From NCBI GenBank assembly GCA_021234535.1, contig CM037838.1, forward strand, positions 9,502,672-9,566,671: DNA of 64,000 nucleotides, read 5' to 3'. Both the position numbers and the translations under genes were made by a program. The first letter of the stretch is position 1. Every line of letters starts with the position of its first letter. Shown one piece after another: positions 12,262 to 24,040 of the stretch. This DNA comes from Stichopus chloronotus. Taxonomy: Eukaryota > Echinodermata > Holothuroidea > Aspidochirotida > Stichopodidae. A model generated the notes under the pieces. That model was not told where the DNA came from. It did no database searches and saw only the letters and a program-made list of their open reading frames with translations.

Positions 12262-14762
12262 TCAAATGCAAATATAAGAGTTGAGGAAAACAATAACCAA
12301 TAATCCAATAAATCCCAAAAGGGTTATCCGAATGTCCAATGTTCCATGGGAATTCGTTTTCACTGCTTCTCTGGTTCTCATCGGGGTTTCAACTCTCTCC
12401 CACACTGTTTCTATCGCCTCACGAGCCCCTTCCCAAGTTCCGGGACCCTCTAGACGGTATTGATACGGCAAATGAACGCCAAAGACAATCATATACCAGA
12501 ATTTCGGATCTTTGAAGAACATTTTCCATAAGTTTGGTTTGGCTCCGATTTCGATTGCGACCTCGTCCATGTAGGCAATGTGATCTTCCTGGAGAGTATG
12601 CCGTTGAGTTTGCACATATCTTTTAGCGAGAGCTGACTGCTTTCTTATAATGGCTTTCCACATGACATCTTTTGGGGGTAATTTCACCTTCCCGTTAAAA
12701 ACACGAGTTGCCCAACGACATTGAATTTCTACCACTGGACTGGCAGCTCCCCAGGGTTGCAGGAGACCAATCATGGCCATAGTTGGATGTTCCATGTCAG
12801 GGTAGAACACGTGCTTGTAGAGTGAAATTTTGTTGTCCTTCACATTCGCAAAGGATTCATACAAGAAAGGGAACGCGATGTCGTATCCCGTTGCCAGGAC
12901 GACTAAGTCGATGTGGTCCTCGAACGTACCGTCATCAAACTCTATCCCGGTCTCTGTAAATCGTTTGACATTAGATTTCATTATCACGGCACCGCTTGCA
13001 ATTCGCACCGGTAATTCATCGTTGACGGTCGAATGCGCAGACAACACGCGGTGAGCAGGCTTTAAACCAAACGCAGAATGATCGATAACTTTGTCGCAAG
13101 AGTTCTCCAACAGTCGGTTTCTCAACCACAGAGGGAAGGACGACTCGAAACGGCTCCTCCTCAAATCACGCGGTACACCTTTCTTACTCAGACGATGTTG
13201 TATCCAAGTACCCCGTCGAGTGCTCAAGAAAAGCTGGCAACCAAAAATAAAAGGGAGGCAGATATCAGCTTTAATTGAAGCCATTATTTACTAATCGAAT
13301 GAGAACTCAAATTATGTCTCTAATTCGTAACGTAGCCTATCTATTACATTTCTTATAGGTATGTATGTTTCTTTCTAATTTCGATACCTTTCTTGTATTT
13401 CACAAGCTAGTGGCTTAACGTTTGCTGCTGTCATCAACCAACCTACACCAAGATCCCCGTAATAAATAGTTATTGGTTATTCCCTTCAGAATCCCGTATA
13501 GTTTAGTAATGATGAATTGTGTCACTAGAGGATGGGGATGGAGGTGGGGGGTTGTCATCAGAGGTTGGGGAGGGACGAGGAGGGCATTTGATGGGGACAG
13601 GAGTGTCGTCTGTATGTGGTGCATGTCAATCTGATTAGACATGCCGTCGATATTGCCATAATACTATTTCCTAGGAACTTCAATATCATGCAAACGGGGA
13701 AACTGGAGGCGTGTCTGTGACGAATTGTATTGAGGTAAGACAGCACGCTTTATTCACCATTTTGTAAAGTGGATGTTTCATGAGCAACCATCATTATTTA
13801 TTACACGTGATTATGAAATTGGTAACAAAAAAGGGGGTAAATAATGTGTGCATATGTATGTGACCATAAATGTCATCTACATTGAATAATTGCATGAATA
13901 GAATTACTGACTTTGAGGCGGTGGTTGAGAAAAAATACAGAAAGTTCAATTTTGTTTGGGTATATCGTAAAAATCATATGTTCTAGTTAATCAACTATTC
14001 TGATGAACAAAATATTTGAATCATCATTGAACTGGTAATTGTTGAAAATCATTTTATTTTGCTGACAAACAAATTCGGTTTGTTGTTTTAGTTCAGTTTG
14101 AATGGCGAATTTGACCTCTTTACATTTCTGTATACCTTTTCTGAGAACCTTCCCAACTCCACGGCAGCATCCACGCCAGAGTTCCCGATTCCGACGACCA
14201 CTATTTGTTTGTTCTCGTGTCCGAACGGTTTGCGATAGTAATGAGTGTGGAGGACCTCCCCCTTGAACGTGTCCATACCTGGAAACTTCGGTATGTATGG
14301 TTTAGCGTGATGGCCTGTACAAACTAAAATCGCATCGAAGATTTCTTGTTTTATGTCTCTGGTGATTTCGTCCCGTATAGTCACTTTCCATCTTCCGGAG
14401 GTTTGAAAATCGTCTGCTCTTTCAACCGCGATGACGAGACTGCTGAATTTGATGTACTTCAACAAGTCAAATTTCTTGACGTACATAGACAAATAGTCAT
14501 TAACTTTAGTATTGTGCATGTAGTTTGGGAACTCCTTCGGACAAGGGAAATCGCTGAAGGACATAGCCTCTTTGGATGTATTGATCACGGTGGACTTGAA
14601 GACACATCCTAATTCCTCGGAGACAAGATCTTCGCGATAGTTCCATAGACCTCCGGTCTCGTTGGTTCTCTCAAAGCAGAATGGCTGCAGTCCCTCTTCC
14701 ACGCAGCTCTTGATTGCTGATATACCACTCATGCCGGCACCAACAATCGCCACCTTCTTCAT
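12262..14762 (-). CDS. Flavin-containing monooxygenase, copy 1 (two coding exons)
   Basis: Exon 1 is 14762-14136 and exon 2 is 13233-12262. The 902-nt intron runs from a GTATAC donor to a TTGCCAG acceptor in phase 0, and the spliced product is 532 residues, a normal FMO length. Visible motifs are the FAD-binding GAGMSG (residues 8-13), ETGGLWNY (35-42), the FMO signature F-x-G-x3-H-x3-Y (166-176), the NADPH-binding GIGNSG (191-196), ATGY (323-326) and a hydrophobic C-terminal tail (about 510-532) typical of ER-anchored FMOs. The family uses FAD, NADPH and O2 to oxygenate soft nucleophiles such as amines and sulfides; the substrate here is unknown. The start is ATG at 14762, because the seven codons upstream begin with TTG and all three copies share MKKVAI. 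A conserved CAG just before ACAATATG looks like a 5'UTR splice acceptor. Confidence 0.93.
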
Positions 14763-16380
14763 ATTGTCTGTATGAAGAACCAAAGGGATTGCATCTTATC
14801 TCTGACGGATCAAAGGGAGAGTGGCAACATGAGCTATGGCTTCCCACAAAGGTGTATAAAAATGTTTTAACTGGATTATACTTAGAAGAAGGAATTTCGT
14901 AGTAGAATTGTTTACTTTTGTTGCGCCAATTAGCATCTGAGGACATTTTGTTGAAAAAAATTCTGAAGGGTACCTCCGCTTTAGTCCCCCCCCCCCTCTC
15001 ATATCATTGTACTACCCAGTTTAACGACTCCCAAACAAAGAGATTGGATCCGCCAGCGTATCTTACTTGCAATTGTAAATGTAACTGTAACTGCCGTAAC
15101 GACTTCTCTTCAGACCATTACACACACAAATCAGTGTGCAGAAAGGTACCTCTGATGAAACAGATACGTGCAGTATAAAACCACACATGCATCTTCCTGA
15201 TGGATGAGAGATAGAGAGACTTCCTCCTGCTCTGTATAATTTTCCGCTTTGTAATAAATATAATGGTCATAATTGTGTCCCCCCCACCTTTTACACGAAG
15301 TTCAGATAACACCAAACTGTTGAATTTTTAGGAATCGTTGTTATGAACATGCAAAAGATTTTTTTTTCTCTCGTCGTCTTGACGTTCGTATTAGACATAG
15401 TATTATATTGACCTTCGTCATACCTAGACGATTCCTCGAAAATGGCGCAATTCAAGTCGGATAAAAGTCTTTAAAAGTCTGAGAGTTAACTCTGAATTTG
15501 AAATGGAAGCTTGACTTCGAAGTATGAGGAAAGACGAGAGATTGCGGGGGGGGGGGGGGTCGAGAGAGAGAGGGGGGAGCAACTACGAAGACTGGATACA
15601 TTGTAGATACAATATTACATGGCTGATCTATGTTGAGCTGTTGGAATAAGACAAACATGGTGCTTTTACAGGAAACGATAAAAACATCAAAAACCCGTCT
15701 CGAAAGTAATCTTGGTATTTTTTTCATTCAGTGTCTATATCCTACGTACTGGAGAGCAACGTACTGGAGAGCAAAGTCTTTAAGTCGGCATCGGTTCGCG
15801 TTGATATAAAATTCAGGGGCTGGCTAATTTGACAAGGTGAGACAATACAATGATAAGTTTATTGGTTAATAATCCCTTTTATGCAAACAGAAGAAGAAGA
15901 TTTCGACCACGCTTATTGCCGCATGATCTGTTATCGTTGCCACTTGCCGATGTTCATCGTCTTCATACAGCGCAATCTAAAAAATGATCAGATGCATCGA
16001 CGATGATTTTTCATTCAGTTGATAATCCTCCATGACAGGATAGGGTTGAAAAATGTGTGAAACAGGTCACAGTCCCCACCCCTGGATAAGGTATCTGGAA
16101 ATTATAATAATTATAATCAAGGTATCTGGAAATTACAATAATTATAATAAAATATCACTCAATATGAACTGTAAATTTCTTAGTTTTTAATCTCTTTGTT
16201 AGTTTTCGCTAGTCGTGTCAAAATTAGACTGTTGTAAGTAATTTTAAAAATTTCACTGTTTTGCATATAGTGTTCATTAATATATCTGTTAGTAAGCTCT
16301 ATTTTATTTCACTCGTAATGAACAGGAAAGAAAGTTTATTCACACATTTACATGATGTGAAGTGTAAATACTTAATACTA
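14763..16380. other. Probable 5'UTR intron of FMO copy 1
   Basis: This is non-coding DNA between the start exon of FMO copy 1 and a candidate upstream noncoding exon. On the minus strand a GTGAGT donor is readable at about 16399-16394 (TCTGAG then GTGAGTTG), and the likely acceptor CAG sits five bases before the ATG. The interval holds C and G runs (about 14989-14997 and 15546-15559), a 16-bp direct repeat near 15744-15775 and a 31-bp tandem duplication at 16088-16149. No coding potential is seen. Confidence 0.4.
16088..16149. repeat. 31-bp unit in tandem duplicate
   Basis: Two adjacent copies of an AAGGTATCTGGAAATTA...TATAAT unit differ at only a few positions. The unit is AT-rich and lies in the presumed 5'UTR intron of FMO copy 1. 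Confidence 0.8.
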
Positions 16381-16599
16381 AAAGAAATGCACAACTCACC
16401 TCAGATTACTAGTCAAGAAAACTCTCCCACTGTCCAATGAAGTTGAAATACGGCAATACGTGTACTAAAACAACATATAGCCACAGCAAAGTGTAGGTAA
16501 TATAAAGCAGTTATATGTTGCAGTTTGACCCTCTTGAATACGGTTTACTTTCTTTATCATATGATCAACCGTTCTTTTCGTTTGGTGAAGGTTCCTTGG

Positions 16600-17490
16600 C
16601 TGATTTCTGTGTTCTTTTCTTTGTTTACTAACAGGGCCTTCTTTTACTACTTTTGCCGGCAGTTATACCAATACGCTGAATGACCTTTATATGATCACAA
16701 GAAATATGTGATACGCTGTAAACAGCGAACTTTGGTTTCTGTTGATATTACCCGTCGGGAGAGTTTGCTCAGCTCTTGCGTAATACTATAAATGCTGACG
16801 TTCTTTGGCAAATATTGGTAGTTTTCATAAATTTCCATAGGAATAATGAAATACGTTGACTTGGTTAGGATAATGGCTCAGGTCAAGGCCAAAAGGCAAG
16901 GGTAGATGAAACTACCACCATCCTTTTTAGAGAGAAAGAAAAAATGAGGAAAGAAAAAAAAATGAGGAAAGACCGTAATTTTGGAAATCCTAGATTAACA
17001 CGATAAATATTCTGTGGATATGAAAACTATTACTCTTCGTTTCGGCCGTTAACGATGTTTTGTGGATCTACATATGGAAGATGAACTTGAACTGCACTTA
17101 CATACTTTCCTGATGATATATTTGAATGTAAAAATTTTCTTAAATTTGAAGAAGTTTATTAAATTTAAGGCGAAAACTGACGAAATGACTATCTATGTAA
17201 TCGTTATGTGTGCACAGACAGAAAAACGGCGGGTACGTTTTGTCTTAAATACAATCCACTAAACACCATAGATTAATGAAGACCGTCTTTAAAGACAATA
17301 GAGACATTATGTGATCAACCATTGAATTCCCCCGGAGAAGTTCTGAAAGTTAAATTTGGTACATTTGCTTCCTCCAAAATAACTAATTCGAAGCAATATC
17401 CATGAGGGGATCTCATTCCTTTTACATTTTCTGGGGCATTTCACTTATCAAAGTTCAACAAGTCAACAGGTCAATTTATGAACGAGAACA
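16600..17490 (-). promoter_or_regulatory. Upstream block of FMO copy 1, shared with copies 2 and 3
   Basis: Several stretches recur upstream of the other FMO copies in the same order. About 16655-16755 (ending near CAGCGAACTTTGG) matches about 21575-21672 and 31545-31630. About 16795-16840 (CTTTGGCAAATATTG) matches 23280-23330. About 16993-17025 (TTAACACGATAAATATTCTG) matches 23495-23525. About 17250-17480 matches 23795-24030. The block lies upstream of the candidate noncoding first exon, so it probably includes the promoter. No TATA box or initiator was assigned with confidence. Confidence 0.45.
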
Positions 17491-18324
17491 ACCCATCCTC
17501 CTTTCCCCTGTTTACTTCTGTGTTCATTTCCCGATCGTTTAATTTGATCTTGTAAGTTGCACATCTTTCGTCTTTAGGTCCCCTTAACAAGACCAGACAG
17601 ATTCATCCTTATCTACTTAACCGTCGTAGATCAGTCTCGACAATCATTTGACCTACACCAGGAAGACGTAGTCTAATTTATTGGCGCTGTATGACATTAA
17701 TTGGAGAATCACTGTAAATAACAAATCCTCAACCTTGAGAATTTATTATTTTACAGTAGAAATGTGGTCCAACCATCCATAATTACATCGGATTGGATAG
17801 CCCATGTATATATTAAAGACAAAAACTAATCACCCCAGACAGTCTCAATTCTCCCAACTACCAACGTCTAGTCCCTCCCTCAGCCTGTCTTAAAATCCTC
17901 TACATGTGAAGTCAAAACAATGGATTCCTGTGTGCGCTGTGTAATACGAGCTACTCTGCATCTTTCGAATTTGCTGTCAATCAAAGGGTACTGTAACTTA
18001 GAACCAGTTGAGAGTTTTGCTTTCCGGAAAGTAAAAATCTAGCTTAGGGTGATGAGTTACGGCCTTTAAAGTGGGAGTTCCATACGTAGCCACAGGGGAA
18101 CTTACGGTAGGGATTAACCGCTGACGTAGATTGAAATATCTTAAGAATTAATGATTTTCCTCTTTATATACTTTTATATCTTTTATATACTGTAAACACA
18201 GTATATTATTACCATGTCTTATAGCAATCATGAGATGACAGTATTTTTCAGAAATCATTTACAGCAAAAAAATTGCGTTTTCAATACAATAGGTAACAGT
18301 GTAAGTCATATATCCTTCATTGCT
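17491..18324. other. Spacer between FMO copies 1 and 2
   Basis: This is AT-rich non-coding DNA between the upstream block of copy 1 and the 3' end of copy 2. It has a short palindrome-like TATA-rich stretch at about 18165-18210. No gene, and no clear polyadenylation signal for copy 2, was found. Confidence 0.4.
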
Positions 18325-20462
18325 TTACTTGCTAATGCAAATTGAAAAGTTGAGCAAAACAACAAAGAGCAGTCCACTTAATCCCAACAGGATTAGCCGT
18401 GTGTTCAATACACCAACGGACTTTGTTTTCACTGCTTCTCTGGTCTTCATCGGGGTTTCGACTCTCTCCCACACTGTTTCGATTGTCTCTCTAGCCCCTT
18501 CCCAAGTTCCGGGACCCTCTAGACGGTATTGGTACGGTAAATGAACACCAAAGACAATCGTGTACCAGAATGTCGGATCTTTGAAGAACATTTTCCACAA
18601 GTTCGGTTTAACTCCGATTTCTACTGCAATCTCGTCCATATAGGCAATGTGATCTTCGTGACGATTATGCCTTTGAGTTTGCACATATCGCTTGGAGAGA
18701 GCCGACTGCTTTCTTATAATGTCTTTCCACATGACATCTTTGGGCGGTAATTTCACCTTCCCGCTCAATACACGAGTCGCCCAACGGCACTGAATTTCAG
18801 CCACTGGAAAGCCAGCCCCCCAGAGTTGCAGGAGACCAATCATGGCCATAGTTGGATGTTCCATGTCAGGGTCGAACATGTGCTTGTAGAGTGAAATTTT
18901 GTCATCCTCCACCTTCGCGAAGGATTCGTACAAGAAAGGGAACGCAATGTCGTATCCCGTTGCCAGGACGACTAAGTCGATGTTGTCCTCGAACGTACCG
19001 TCATCAAACTCTATCCCGGTCTCTGTAAATTTTTTGATGTTCGGTTTCAAGGTCACGGCACCTTTGGCGATGTATATCGGTAATTCATCGCTGACGGTAG
19101 GATGCGCAGACAATGCCCGATGATCAGGCTTCAAACCAAACAAAGAATGATCGATAATTTTGTTCAAAGAGTTTTCCAATAGAAGGTTTTTCAACCAAAG
19201 AGGAAAGCACGACTCGAAACGGTTCCTCCTCAAATCCCGCGGTATACCCTTCTCACTCAAACGGTATAATAACCAAGTACCCCTACGAGTACTCAGGAAA
19301 AGCTGGCAGAGGAAACAAAAAGAAGATCGATATCCTTTTTTTAAGGAATTATTGATAAATCAAATGGCAATGAAAAAAAATCATCTGTTTCTCCACTGCG
19401 TACATTATTGCATTTTTTGAACAAACGTATATACTTCTTTTTAATTTTCACTTCCTCATTGGACATGCCATAATCTGGTAGCTTAGCGTTTGTTGCTTTC
19501 AACAACCAACCACCACAGGAAGATTACTGCAGATGCATTGTGTCATCAGATGTTGGTTTTGGGGAAAGGGTTCTTCTTGGGAGTTCAGTATTACTTGGAA
19601 GTGGTGTGTGCCCATGTGATTAAGCACGCGGTTGATTTTTCGGTAACAAGCATTCCAGACAGAAGTATACCTAAAATCATGTACAGGGTTAATGGTGGAG
19701 TGTCTGAAGTGAATTATATTAAGAATGAATTATCATATTGTACAATTAAGTTTCATCTTTGTGTAACGTGTGGATTCAAAAACTCTGTTTTTTTTTGTCG
19801 AGCTCAATAGAAAAAAAATTGGTGTTGTTACATACCTTTTTTGCGATCTTTCCCAACTCCACTGCAGCATCCACGCCGGAGTTACCGATTCCGACAACCA
19901 CTATTCGTTTGTTCTCGTGTCCTAACGGTTTGCGATAGTAATGAGTGTGGAGGACATCCCCTTTGAACTTGTCCATACCTGGAAACTTGGGCATGTTCGG
20001 TTTAGCGTGATGGCCTGTACAAACTAAAACCCCATCAAAGATTTCTTGTTTTATGTCTCTGGTGATTTCGTCACGTATAGTCACTTTCCATCGTCCAGTG
20101 GCTTGAAAATCGTCTGCTCTCTCAACCGCCGATATGTAGGTGTTGAAGATGATGTACTTCAACAAGTCAAATTTCTTGATGTACTTAGACAAATAGCCAT
20201 AAACTTTAGTATTGTGCATGTAGATTGGGAACTCCTTCGGACAAGGGAAATCGCTAAAGGACATAGCCTCCTTGGATGTATTGCTCACTGTAGATTGAAA
20301 GACACATCCTAATTCTGCGGAGGCGAGGTCTTCGCGATAGTTCCATAGACCTCCGGTCTCGTTGGTTCTCTCAAAGCAGAATGGCTGCAGTCCCTCTTCC
20401 ACGCAGCTCTTGATTGCTGATATACCACTCACGCCTGCACCAATAATCGCCACCTTCTTCAT
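18325..20462 (-). CDS. Flavin-containing monooxygenase, copy 2 (two coding exons)
   Basis: Exon 1 is 20462-19836 and exon 2 is 19302-18325. The 533-nt intron (GTATGT donor, CTGCCAG acceptor, phase 0) sits at exactly the same codon as in the other copies, and the product is 534 residues. Motifs present are GAGVSG (8-13), ETGGLWNY (35-42), F-x-G-x3-H-x3-Y (166-176), GIGNSG (191-196), ATGY and a hydrophobic C-terminal anchor. As in the family, it should be an ER-bound FAD/NADPH monooxygenase acting on amines or sulfides; its own substrate cannot be read from sequence. This is the only copy with an in-frame ATG seven codons further upstream (20483), which would give 541 residues. I prefer 20462 because the upstream Met is absent from both paralogues and the CAG before ACAAGATG looks like a conserved acceptor. 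It is the most divergent copy in the early part of exon 2. Confidence 0.93.
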
Positions 20463-21420
20463 CTTGTCTGTGTTAAGAGCCATAACGATTGGGTCTTACG
20501 GACAAATGCTATATTGACAAATTTGTTCACTTTTGGCTGTCACAACGTCTTTCCCTACTTTTAAAAGTTTCCAGGTGGACACCCTTAGTATGTCAGATAT
20601 ATACAGCTTAAAACCATATTTACACAAATGATAGAGAATCCTCCTGCATTGCTGTTGTAAATATCACAAATACGGTGGCAATAAAAAGAAGTATACCCAC
20701 ATATTTCATACCAAATTAGTTGACACAAAAGCATTTGCTTTTCGAAAACGTTGTTGTAAATATGTAACAAGTATATTGCCCTTCGAAGTGTTGCAGTTGT
20801 TGTGGTTGCTCGACATGGTCTCTTGGACTCTTGGACTTTAATGGATAGCTACAACCAAAATGCTGCAGGTCACATCAGATAAATTTATCATGATTGAATC
20901 ATGACTTAAAGCCAATTCTTGCCAGAGGTAAAAATGCAATGATCTGCGGATCGGAAATGAGACCGTAAATCAAATTATGATTTTATGACTTACAGTGACA
21001 CACGATCGAGAGACAGTGCAGAGGGACTAGGAGGGGATAGAGCAACAGGGTGACACGGTTAAGCACACTCGAAAATCACAATTACAACAAGGAAGTTCAA
21101 TTCAACTTGAAATCAAACAGATCAATGGGAATGAATATGAATATTCATTTCTGAAAAATGACTCTAAACAAATGTTCTTTTGTGTAGTCGTTATGACATA
21201 GTCTGGTTATTTGACTTTCACTGACAAATTTGCATCTCATATTCCAGCTTTAATCATTAAGCCTTAATGTTCAAATATTTTCATCATCTGAAGAAGCAAC
21301 ATGAATATATTTTTCTTTAAATTATACAAGTTAAATTTAATTGCTAGTAAGATGGGTCCCATAAGGCATAAGTTACGTAGTGAGTGTCACACCTGTAGCA
21401 AAGTGCAATGAAAATTGATT
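20463..21420. other. Probable 5'UTR intron of FMO copy 2
   Basis: No coding potential is seen between the start exon of copy 2 and its upstream block. A possible noncoding-exon donor on the minus strand (GCTACAG then GTGTGA, near 21396) is weaker than those seen for copies 1 and 3. Confidence 0.3.
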
Positions 21421-21429
21421 GCTGGCATT

Positions 21430-24040
21430 ATTGGCATTGTTTGATCCTCACGTGAACACATCAGTTTTCTTGCAAACAGAGGCGGTCAGACGCTGCTTTG
21501 CTTTGTTTAAGATTCTGTGCTTGTTTTGCTGTTCATTTGTACTTGATTCTAACTGGAACTTCCTCTTTAAAGTTCGAAATAATTATGCCAATACTCTAGA
21601 TGGCACTGATGAAATAACAAGAAAGATATCAGATAAGCTATAAACAGCAAATTTTGGCTTCTGGTCATATTGTTGTGTATAGTCAGTCCATTGCAGGCAC
21701 CCGTATCTCTGTTACTAGGAGACATAAACATAAAAACAGTGTCAATACAAACTGACTTTACAGACATGATTTTTCTTTTTTTTCACCAGTGTTTCAGACA
21801 ATTCTTAGTTTGAAATTCATAAGAAGTCAGACGTCATAAATATTTAATGACGCCGGCTTAGTGAACAGAATTCAGTTCAAACCATTGGTCGATGTTGGCA
21901 TGTGATATTATTTGTGCAAAAAATAGTCTCCGAGAAGAATTGAAAAACGGTCACTGGGTCTGCACTGGCTGTTGTATCGCTGAAATGTCAACATCTCCTG
22001 TGTCTCCTTGCCTACGATTTTACGCGATCGCGAAAAAAAGAAACGGCAATTAAACTTTCCTACAGAAATTCACGGATTTAACAATTTTGGAGAAAATTCT
22101 AAAGTAAGATGTTTTTATTAAAAAGTTACATAGTAAACATAACAAGGCTAACAGCTGTTTAAGCTTCCTGAATGACCTTAACAGTCAATATAGCAAAGAA
22201 ATTGTAACACCTCTTGAAAAAAGGATAACTGAACCCGGACTTGTTTAATCAACCGATCATTCCCCATAAACACTGACTGAAAACGCGAGGACAGTAAGTT
22301 ACCAAACATTAATAGTACTGTAGCGCAACAGTAAATCCCAAACCTCAATTACGAGGCCCTCCTTCTACAAATGAAGTCTTGAATCTTAACATTTTAAGAA
22401 TCTGGTATTGGAAAGCAGCAGAATACATTTAAACGTTTCTTTAAATAATATAAATTTTGTAAGTTAGAAATAGTTGGCTGTTCTTTTATGTGGGATGCTA
22501 TTCATTCCATAACGAACTACGTTACGATATAATTATTGTAATTTACCGGAAGGAATTGCAAGATCTTTGTATTCCTTAAACGAGACCTTTTGCACGAAAC
22601 TAGTTTGGATTTTATGAAATATGCAACATCTCGTTAAGCATTTAAATTTTACAACAATGTCTAGTGTATTCTTTTGATCGAACTGTCGTTACGCCGAAGA
22701 AGTTTTCATCCTAACGCTACACCGTGTATACCAAAGATCTGATATCCCCGAGCTTTTCACGTGTGCGACAATTCCTACATGAGTGACGAAAAATCACCGA
22801 AAACTTGAAATTGCCGTTTACGTCTGAATATTATGTAAATGGAAAAGCTGAAAACGAAAAAAAAGAAAAGAAGAAAAACCGGAATCATGAGAAGTGAAAA
22901 ACGGAAATTTCCATTTCTTGACGAGGAAAATCAGGGGCCTTATACGTACACTATGTAAGACGTGTCATCGTACCCTTTCTTTCTCTCCCCTTCACCAGCG
23001 GTTTGTTTCTACGCAATCACCTCTCTTAATTGGACCTGATTTTTTATCCAATTCTATTAGTGTCAATCGAGTAAATGGATCCCTGATATCATCAAATGAA
23101 ATTGACACTTTCTTTGGGCGTCGTCTCTCTTGTGCGGTGTTGGTGAACTTTCCTGTAACTCTGACGTTAACAGTAGTCGTTTTCTATTTTGCCGTCTTGA
23201 TGAGGCTAACATCCTGTCCAATAGCCTTATTTCAGAAAATTGCAGCCCGGAAAGTTTGATTAGATTACATACAATACTATACAAGCAATGACATCCTTTG
23301 GCAAATGTTGCTTATTTTCATAACTTTCCAAAGCAGCCTTAAATAAGTTGATAGAGTTATCATAATGTTTCAGGCGAAGTTAAAACAAAACGGAGAAGAA
23401 GAGTGAGAGAGATAAAAAGGATCTGACTTCCATCGGTCCTTTAAATAAGAAAAAAAATATCAGAAGAGATTGTTGTTTTGGATATGAAAATTTAGGTTAA
23501 CACAATAAATAATCTGTGAATATGCGTCCTGGTCACATTAATCAGGTGTCCTTCAAAACATTCTAATTTCAACTTCTGACGATATATAGCAGTTTGAGAT
23601 ACTACGTGTGCAAGATAAACTTAAACTGTATTACCATCCTTGCCTGTAGGTAATAATGACCTACTCTGCAACTTCAGACATCTCTGAGACACTACTTAAA
23701 CTAAATAGCTATCGGATGAAATTTTGCAGGCAAAAAAATAACCTGGCAAAATTGTTATCAATATCATCATCACTAATAATGCGCAGGTGTAAAAACAATC
23801 CGCGAAACACCATATGTGAATGAAGCCCCTCTATAAGTAAAACAACCCAGATAGGATGTGCATGACCAACCATTGGATTTCGCTAGAAAAGTTCATAAAT
23901 ATGTCAGTCAAATTTTATAAGTTTCTTTCGTCCCAGCAAATAAATATGAATCAATATCAATGACGGATTCTTAATTTTTTTTTTTCTGACACAATTTACT
24001 AAACAAAGCTCAACAAGCCTACAGGCCCAGTTTATCAAAC
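21430..24040 (-). promoter_or_regulatory. Upstream block of FMO copy 2, interrupted by an insertion of about 1.6 kb
   Basis: The two ends of this interval (about 21430-21672 and 23268-24040) match the continuous block 16600-17490 upstream of copy 1 in order and orientation. The roughly 1.6 kb between them has no counterpart in copy 1. It is either an insertion here or a deletion in copy 1. The extra segment contains a 121-codon open frame (22894-23259) without recognisable motifs and no clear terminal repeats or target duplication that I could see. Confidence 0.45.

Noticed and set aside
14763..14783. Seven extra N-terminal codons for FMO copy 1
   Set aside because: The extension begins with TTG, not ATG, and a conserved CAG acceptor lies within it.
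22894..23259. 121-codon open frame upstream of FMO copy 2
   Set aside because: No recognisable domain, no splice logic, and it lies in the unexplained insertion.
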